NCBI GenBank assembly: GCA_003151975.1
Contig: PLZD01000031.1
Span: 140,488 to 204,487 of the forward strand
Direction: 5' to 3'
DNA: 64,000 bases
Source of the DNA: Elusimicrobiota bacterium
Lineage (GTDB): Bacteria > Elusimicrobiota > Elusimicrobia > UBA1565 > UBA9628
Positions 59,716-64,000 of this stretch are shown one piece after another. The position numbers were made by a program, and so were the translations under genes. Every line of letters starts with the position of its first letter. The first letter of the stretch is position 1. The notes under the pieces are model-generated. The model was not told where the DNA came from. It worked only from the letters and a program-made list of their open reading frames with translations, and ran no database searches.

Positions 59716-60489
59716 TCAGGCGGAGCGCCTTGCCAGGCAATTTCCTCTCGATAAATACATGTTTTCTCCCTGACTCCATTCACTATCAAAACCATTCGAC
59801 CCGCGATAAAAGCTGCGATTACACCCTGGCTTAAAGCGTTCATGAAGTTCAATGATGACTGCATCAACCTTTCCAATCCACGACGAAGTGTCACTAAACA
59901 CCTCTTTCTCCGCTCCTTCGATATCTATTTTTAGGATATCTATTTTGGTCAGGCTGTAATCCTGCATTATCTTGTCAATGGTCGTGCCCATGACTGTGTG
60001 GCAAGTCTTACTAGGAATTTTTTTTGAGGGCTGCTTCATTTCAGTCATAAATCCCCACTTCCCAGACCCTGGATCAATCAGGTTGATTTCTTCATTCTTA
60101 TTCCACAATGCAGCTTGAATAGGGACAACATGAGGGTATGGAGCCACGTTTTCTTTAAGAAGCTCAAAATTGCTTTGCTCTGGTTCTATAGCGATAATCT
60201 TTGCGTCCGGGTATTTGCTCGCGAAATATATCGAGGCAAGCCCTATGTTTGCTCCAGCATCGATTATGACTTTTGGTTGTGTTTCTACCAAGAAATCATA
60301 TTCTTGTTCGATAAACACCTGATGATATGTAGGGACGTCCGATGAAGGGATTCGCAACCGAAACGGAAACTTGCAATCTTGTCTATTTATTTTGAAATAC
60401 AGTGTGGAGTTCGTAACTTTGGCTTTTATCGCACACAGGAGACCACTAAACCCTAGAGTCCTGAGATACCATCTTATGCTGCGAATCAT
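59716..60489 (-). CDS. FkbM-family methyltransferase, AT-rich
   Basis: 257 residues. VIIDAGANIGLASIYFASKY (motif I, about 73-92), IAIEPEQSNFELLKENV and DILKIDIEGAEKEVF are the FkbM signature. It methylates a sugar hydroxyl or similar. The gene is visibly AT-rich compared with its neighbours (many TTT/AAA/ATA codons), while its last six codons (LARRSA, then stop) are back in GC-rich sequence, which suggests recent transfer with recombination at the 3' end. No clear promoter; the 194-base gap before the next gene is AT-rich. Confidence 0.85.
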   Translation of the reverse strand: MIRSIRWYLRTLGFSGLLCAIKAKVTNSTLYFKINRQDCKFPFRLRIPSSDVPTYHQVFIEQEYDFLVETQPKVIIDAGANIGLASIYFASKYPDAKIIAIEPEQSNFELLKENVAPYPHVVPIQAALWNKNEEINLIDPGSGKWGFMTEMKQPSKKIPSKTCHTVMGTTIDKIMQDYSLTKIDILKIDIEGAEKEVFSDTSSWIGKVDAVIIELHERFKPGCNRSFYRGSNGFDSEWSQGENMYLSRGNCLARRSA

Positions 60490-60638
60490 ACGTGTCTCTG
60501 CATCGGGATTACCTGCCTTTCGTACTCAGAGGGGATTACGTCATGAGGCGTTGAATGAGCCCCGGTGCGATTATAATATATTCGCACAGATACAAAGATT
60601 CTTCTTTTTGCTTCGGCACGGCTCCTATTCGTCCGATC

Positions 60639-60667
60639 TTGACACGCTCTTTGAACCCGCCTATACT
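60639..60667 (+). promoter_or_regulatory. Consensus-like sigma70 promoter of the GT2 gene at 60684
   Basis: TTGACA (60639-60644), a 17-base spacer, TATACT (60662-60667). Transcription would start near 60674, ten bases before the ATG. This is the closest match to the sigma70 consensus in the window. Confidence 0.7.
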
Positions 60668-60683
60668 ATGCTGCCCCGCGACA

Positions 60684-61622
60684 ATGAATAGGACGCTCGA
60701 CGTCGTCGTTTGCACCTACAACCGGTGCGAGCAGCTTGCCAAAACAATTCGCAGCCTGCTCGAGGCCCCGCATCCGCCGGAACTGTCGATCACCGTGATC
60801 GTCGTGGACAACAACTGCACCGACGGCACCGCGGAGATGGTGCGTCAAATCGAGTCCCGCGGCGGAATTCGGTTGCGCTATGTGCAAGAGAAGCGCCAGG
60901 GACTCTCGAATGCCCGCAATGGCGGCATCGCCGCAGGATCGGCGGAACTAATCGGCTTCATCGATGATGACGAACAGGTGGATCCCTCCTGGTACAATGC
61001 AATCGCCCGCGAATTCAAAGATCCCTCCGTCGAATTCATCGGCGGCCCCTATCTCCCGCTTTGGGGCGCCGCAGCGCCTCGATGGCTGCCCCCGGACTCT
61101 CCGGGGGTCATCGGGATCAGCCGGCCCGAACCCTATAGCGAGTTCAACGAGAAGTTCTCGTCGATACTCAAGGGCGGCAACGCGGTCATCAAGAGATCCG
61201 TTTTTGATCGCGTAGGGATTTATTCCACGCAGCTCGGCAGAACGGACAAAGGCCTTTTATCGATGGAAGACGAGGAGTTCTACTTGCGATTGCTAAGAAA
61301 CGGAATCCGCGGCGTCTACGTCCCGGACCTCGTCATTCACCACTACATCCCTCCCGAGCGGCTCACCAAGACTTACCACCGCCGATGGTTTTTTTGGCAT
61401 GCCGTTTCCCAAGGCGTCTTCGACAGGTCTCAGCGGCCGGATGTGGCCCATTTCGCGGGAATTCCGCGCTACCTGATCGGAAACGTCGTTCGGGGTTTTT
61501 TGTCGATTCCTCGAAATCTCCTGGCGGGAAAACCGGCCGAAGCTTTCCAGGGGGAGTTGCCTTTGTGGACTTTAATGGGGAACATTTACGGGAAATATTG
61601 GTTCAACTCCAAAACGCGCTGA
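60684..61622 (+). CDS. GT2-family glycosyltransferase
   Basis: 312 residues from the ATG at 60684. LDVVVCTYNRCEQLAKTIRSLL (GT-A start), VIVVDNNCTDGTAEMV, AELIGFIDDDEQVDPSWY (the metal-binding D-x-D-type motif) and SMEDEEFYLRLLRNGIRGV (the E/D base motif). It is a soluble inverting or retaining transferase; the acceptor is unknown. A shorter upstream ORF of seven codons (60668-60691) would not be transcribed from the promoter at 60639 and is ignored. The body is GC-rich again after the AT-rich promoter region. Confidence 0.87.
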   Translation: MNRTLDVVVCTYNRCEQLAKTIRSLLEAPHPPELSITVIVVDNNCTDGTAEMVRQIESRGGIRLRYVQEKRQGLSNARNGGIAAGSAELIGFIDDDEQVDPSWYNAIAREFKDPSVEFIGGPYLPLWGAAAPRWLPPDSPGVIGISRPEPYSEFNEKFSSILKGGNAVIKRSVFDRVGIYSTQLGRTDKGLLSMEDEEFYLRLLRNGIRGVYVPDLVIHHYIPPERLTKTYHRRWFFWHAVSQGVFDRSQRPDVAHFAGIPRYLIGNVVRGFLSIPRNLLAGKPAEAFQGELPLWTLMGNIYGKYWFNSKTR

Positions 61623-61704
61623 GAAGAAAAACACTGTCGCCGATAAAGAAGGACTTTCAGCTTGGCCGACCGGCGCTGCCTGTAGTTTAAGCGTCCTTTC
61701 TTGT

Positions 61705-61710
61705 TAGAAT
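61705..61710 (+). promoter_or_regulatory. -10-like box (TAGAAT) of the membrane methyltransferase gene
   Basis: TAGAAT lies 59 bases before the ATG at 61770, inside a 147-base gap. An in-frame TTG at 61701 overlaps the box and would lie before the transcription start, so it is not used. Confidence 0.35.
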
Positions 61711-61769
61711 CTCCTGCGGGGTTTTATTCGCCCACTTCGGATTCTTTCATTTCCAAGCCCCTCACTCCT

Positions 61770-62606
61770 ATGAAATTGGCTTCTCACGAACAGAAACTGG
61801 CCTTCGTTTTCTTGGCGTTCGCAATCGCGGCATCGCTTGGGGGATGGTTCTGGCAACAATCGGCCGTGATCCCAGTTCTCATTGGCATGTTGGGAATCCT
61901 CATTGCTATCCAGCTCAAACAGATCAATCTTGTTCATTATCTGCGCGCGGAGGTCGAGAAAGAGGCCTTGTTGAACTACCGAGAATTAGAGGCTCTCATT
62001 TCGTTGTACAAGACGGTTCCAGTTCGCAAACCGCTTCCCGCTATGCGGGGCTGGGCGGCCTCGCCTGATTTCTGCTGTCTCTTGGCGTCAACAATAAATG
62101 AGCATCACCCGCGGGTCATCGTGGAAACCGGGAGTGGTGTGTCGACCTTGATTTCCGCATACTGTTTTCAGCAGTTCAAGGGTGGACATATCTATTCATT
62201 GGACCATGAGGAGGAATATGCTGAAAACACTCGGCATCAGATTGCGCTCCATCAATTGGAAGAATTCGCAACTGTTTTTCACTCCCCACTTCAGAAAACA
62301 GATTTGGAGAACGGAAATTGGCAATACTATGACCTTTCCTGTTTATCTGCCATCGGTTCGATTGACATGCTTGTAGTGGATGGGCCTCCCAATTCCCTGC
62401 AGCCGCTTTCCCGATATCCTCTGCTGCCGCTGCTTGCCGGAAAACTCAGTCCGAATGTAGTCATTTTGATGGACGACACTATTCGTCCGGATGAGAAACG
62501 AATCGCGACGCTCTGGGCCAAAGCATTTGACCTATCGTTACAGGAGTTCCCTCTCGAAAAGGGCGCCATCCTTCTCCGAAGGCAAGCACGCTCTGCTGTC
62601 AGCTAG
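61770..62606 (+). CDS. Membrane-anchored class I SAM methyltransferase (Methyltransf_24 type)
   Basis: 278 residues from the ATG at 61770. Two N-terminal spans (about 11-28, 32-48; FVFLAFAIAASLGGWFW, VIPVLIGMLGILIAIQL), then a Rossmann-type domain: VIVETGSGVSTLISAYCF (motif I), IYSLDHEEEY, SIDMLVVDGPPNSL and VVILMDDTIRPDEKR. A membrane anchor would put it near lipid-linked glycan. Sequence is slightly AT-richer than the left part of the window. It ends in an eight-base overlap with the convergent GT2 gene. Confidence 0.78.
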   Translation: MKLASHEQKLAFVFLAFAIAASLGGWFWQQSAVIPVLIGMLGILIAIQLKQINLVHYLRAEVEKEALLNYRELEALISLYKTVPVRKPLPAMRGWAASPDFCCLLASTINEHHPRVIVETGSGVSTLISAYCFQQFKGGHIYSLDHEEEYAENTRHQIALHQLEEFATVFHSPLQKTDLENGNWQYYDLSCLSAIGSIDMLVVDGPPNSLQPLSRYPLLPLLAGKLSPNVVILMDDTIRPDEKRIATLWAKAFDLSLQEFPLEKGAILLRRQARSAVS

Positions 62607-63762
62607 GCCGCTCTGTTTCCCACGTCGCCATCCTGTCGCCCCTCAAGTACATCATAATGCCCAGGAAGAGTGCGTAATTGGAAAGACAGAAGAAGTGGAT
62701 CATGTTCACCACGCGCGGTCTCCGCTGGTGAACAAAGCCGCCGAGGTATCCCAATGCGTAAAATCCCGCCTGCGCGCAAAGAAGCAGCTTAAAAAAGCTC
62801 GATGAGCCCGACAAAAAGATATTGAGTATCACTAGGGCCGCCAACAGCAGGGGGGAAAGTATCCGCAGGACTTTGTGCGATATCAGCAGGACGGAAAAGA
62901 GCCCGTGAGTGAAGACGTTCAGCAGGTCCCTACCGTACACCAGCCCCCGGATGTTCTGAACCGTGATCCGCGCCCGTTTGCGGACCTCCTGCGTCTCCGC
63001 GTGAACCGATACTTCGCGACAGATGGCCTCCGACTCGAGGACCGTTCTATACCCCTGCCGCACGACGACCAACGGCACGATCAAATCTTCCGCGAGATCG
63101 TTCGGCATATCGTTAGGAAATAACTCCTTCCGAACGGCGAAGAAGGTCCCGGATACCGAGGTCAAAGACGCCAGCCGGCTCTCGGCCTCTTTAATCAATA
63201 TGTTGTAGCTCCAATACGCTTCCTCGCCCTTGCCGATGCCGCCGTCCTTCTGCGCCACGAAAAACAGACGCCCTGTGACCGCTCCAACGGAGGAATCCGA
63301 GAAATTCCGAAGAATTGTTTTGATGCTGTCCCTTTCCAGTTGGCTCGTCGCATCGGAGAAGATCAGGATCTCTCCTGAGGCGCGCTGGATGGCGTTCTTA
63401 TAGGCTGCCACCTTGCCTCCGCGTTTGTCCGCTCTGAAGAGCTTGACGCCCGCCCCAGCGAACTCCCGCACGATATCGTCAGTTCTATCCGTCGACGCGT
63501 CCGAAGCGACGATGATCTCTAGAGACCCTTTTGGATAATCCAGCCGTAGGACGTTCTCCAGCTTGGAGCGAATGTCCGCCTCCTCATTGTACGCAGGGAT
63601 GATGAGGGACGCCGAATATGTCTTGCCTTCGGGTCCAGCGGCGGCCTGTTTCGCGGCCGTCCGCGGTGGGCAGAAAGCCACGGCGAGGCGCAACAGAAGC
63701 GGGTAGCCGAAATATGTATACATCAGCAGCAGGACAATTAGACAGAATAGGATGCTAGTCAT
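62599..63762 (-). CDS. GT2-family membrane glycosyltransferase
   Basis: 387 residues. One N-terminal span (about 3-20), then the GT-A domain: SLIIPAYNEEADIRSKLENV, EIIVASDASTDRTDDIV, RGGKVAAYKNAIQ, ILIFSDATSQLE, and the QxxRW-like QEVRKRARITVQ; three C-terminal spans (about 285-375). This is the processive/Wca-type GT2 layout, as for polysaccharide synthases. It overlaps the upstream gene by four bases (ATGA). It would elongate or modify a polymer at the membrane. Confidence 0.88.
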   Translation of the reverse strand: MTSILFCLIVLLLMYTYFGYPLLLRLAVAFCPPRTAAKQAAAGPEGKTYSASLIIPAYNEEADIRSKLENVLRLDYPKGSLEIIVASDASTDRTDDIVREFAGAGVKLFRADKRGGKVAAYKNAIQRASGEILIFSDATSQLERDSIKTILRNFSDSSVGAVTGRLFFVAQKDGGIGKGEEAYWSYNILIKEAESRLASLTSVSGTFFAVRKELFPNDMPNDLAEDLIVPLVVVRQGYRTVLESEAICREVSVHAETQEVRKRARITVQNIRGLVYGRDLLNVFTHGLFSVLLISHKVLRILSPLLLAALVILNIFLSGSSSFFKLLLCAQAGFYALGYLGGFVHQRRPRVVNMIHFFCLSNYALFLGIMMYLRGDRMATWETERPS

Positions 63763-64000
63763 CTATTTCGAAGGCGACGAGCAAGGGATCTCCTTAGATC
63801 GAGAACCCACTCCGGAAGGAATGCCGCCCAGTACTTCCTTGTTTCACGGTCGAATCCGAGGGCCCTCAACTGCTCCCTAACCGCTTGCAGCCGCCTGGTG
63901 CCGATCAGCTCCGGTAGGTACTCGATGCGCAAGCGCCGCTTCCGGCGCTCCACGGTTTGCCTATCAAGCTTTGCTAGTGTTGATATCTTGTCAATGTTCA
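63759..64000 (-). CDS. C-terminal end of an unidentified protein, cut by window edge
   Basis: The frame ends at the stop 63759-63761 and is open to the window edge for at least 80 codons. It is basic and helical, with RRKRRLRIEYLPELIGTRRL and KYWAAFLPEWVLDLRRSLAR. A GTG at 63953 could start a separate 64-residue protein, but the 15 codons before it are also open, so the fragment may belong to a longer gene outside. It is coupled to the GT2 gene by an ATGA overlap. Function unknown. Confidence 0.5.
   Translation of the reverse strand, partial: NIDKISTLAKLDRQTVERRKRRLRIEYLPELIGTRRLQAVREQLRALGFDRETRKYWAAFLPEWVLDLRRSLARRLRNR

Noticed and set aside
60668-60691. Seven-codon leader ORF before the GT2 gene
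   Set aside because: Its ATG lies upstream of the predicted transcription start, so it should not be on the mRNA.
1-64000. Mobile element or prophage in the window
   Set aside because: No transposase, integrase, phage gene or long inverted repeat was found; only a base-composition island at 59.7-60.7 kb hints at transfer.

Overview
This is GC-rich bacterial chromosome, dominated by genes for assembling and exporting cell-surface polysaccharide. Heptosyltransferase-type GT9 enzymes, a Wza-like lipoprotein, an outer-membrane beta-barrel protein and a TolQ/TolR/TonB set point to a diderm with an outer membrane. The mix of MoxR/DUF58/BatA-type VWA genes, DUF2723 and TMTC-like TPR membrane proteins and many GT39-type enzymes would fit Elusimicrobiota or a similar deep diderm lineage, but nothing here proves the taxon. 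No transposase, integrase, phage gene or CRISPR array is visible, and no gene-free stretch exceeds 300 bases.

Layout. (1) 1-20.6 kb: glycan assembly. It holds GT4, GT9, GT2 and GT39-type glycosyltransferases, an NAD-dependent epimerase, three methyltransferases, a 1470-residue asparagine synthetase/GT4/PHP fusion, a WbqC-like protein, a DegT aminotransferase, an ExeA-like ATPase, a PIG-L deacetylase and a WecA/MraY-like phosphosugar transferase. (2) 20.6-23 kb: two related coiled-coil proteins and a divergent HTH regulator. (3) 23-33.1 kb: one tightly overlapping minus-strand operon, DUF58, BatA-VWA-DUF4159, VWA plus amidotransferase-like, then two DUF2723 TPR membrane proteins. (4) 33.2-39.7 kb: a TMTC-like TPR protein, a zinc ribbon, MoxR, an exported protein and TolQ/TolR/TonB. 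(5) 39.6-50.3 kb: a membrane glycosyltransferase, two cysteine-motif exported proteins, a Gly/His-repeat secreted protein, a YgiD-like dioxygenase, an old-yellow-enzyme reductase, a MORN protein, tRNA-Ser(GCU), a cyclase-like protein, twin transglutaminase-like proteins and galE. (6) 50.3-64 kb: an exopolysaccharide locus with Wza, a Wzc-type tyrosine kinase, an O-antigen-ligase-like protein, a lipoprotein, a GNAT acyltransferase, glycosyltransferases, a methyltransferase-kinase fusion, an AT-rich FkbM methyltransferase and more.

How they work together (inference): the PNPT enzyme loads a phosphosugar on undecaprenyl phosphate and the PIG-L enzyme may deacetylate it. Cytoplasmic glycosyltransferases, the epimerases, the aminotransferase, the amidotransferase and several methyltransferases build and decorate the repeat unit. 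GT39-type membrane enzymes add residues from lipid donors, and Wza/Wzc and the ligase export or attach the product. Six or more sugar- or glycan-type methyltransferases suggest a heavily methylated surface glycan.

A second-level signal is regulatory. Genes at the head of transcription units repeatedly have a TAnnnT (-10-like) hexamer 6-8 nt before the start codon and no Shine-Dalgarno sequence, as expected for leaderless mRNAs. Genes inside operons are instead joined by ATGA/GTGA overlaps or use a Shine-Dalgarno sequence.
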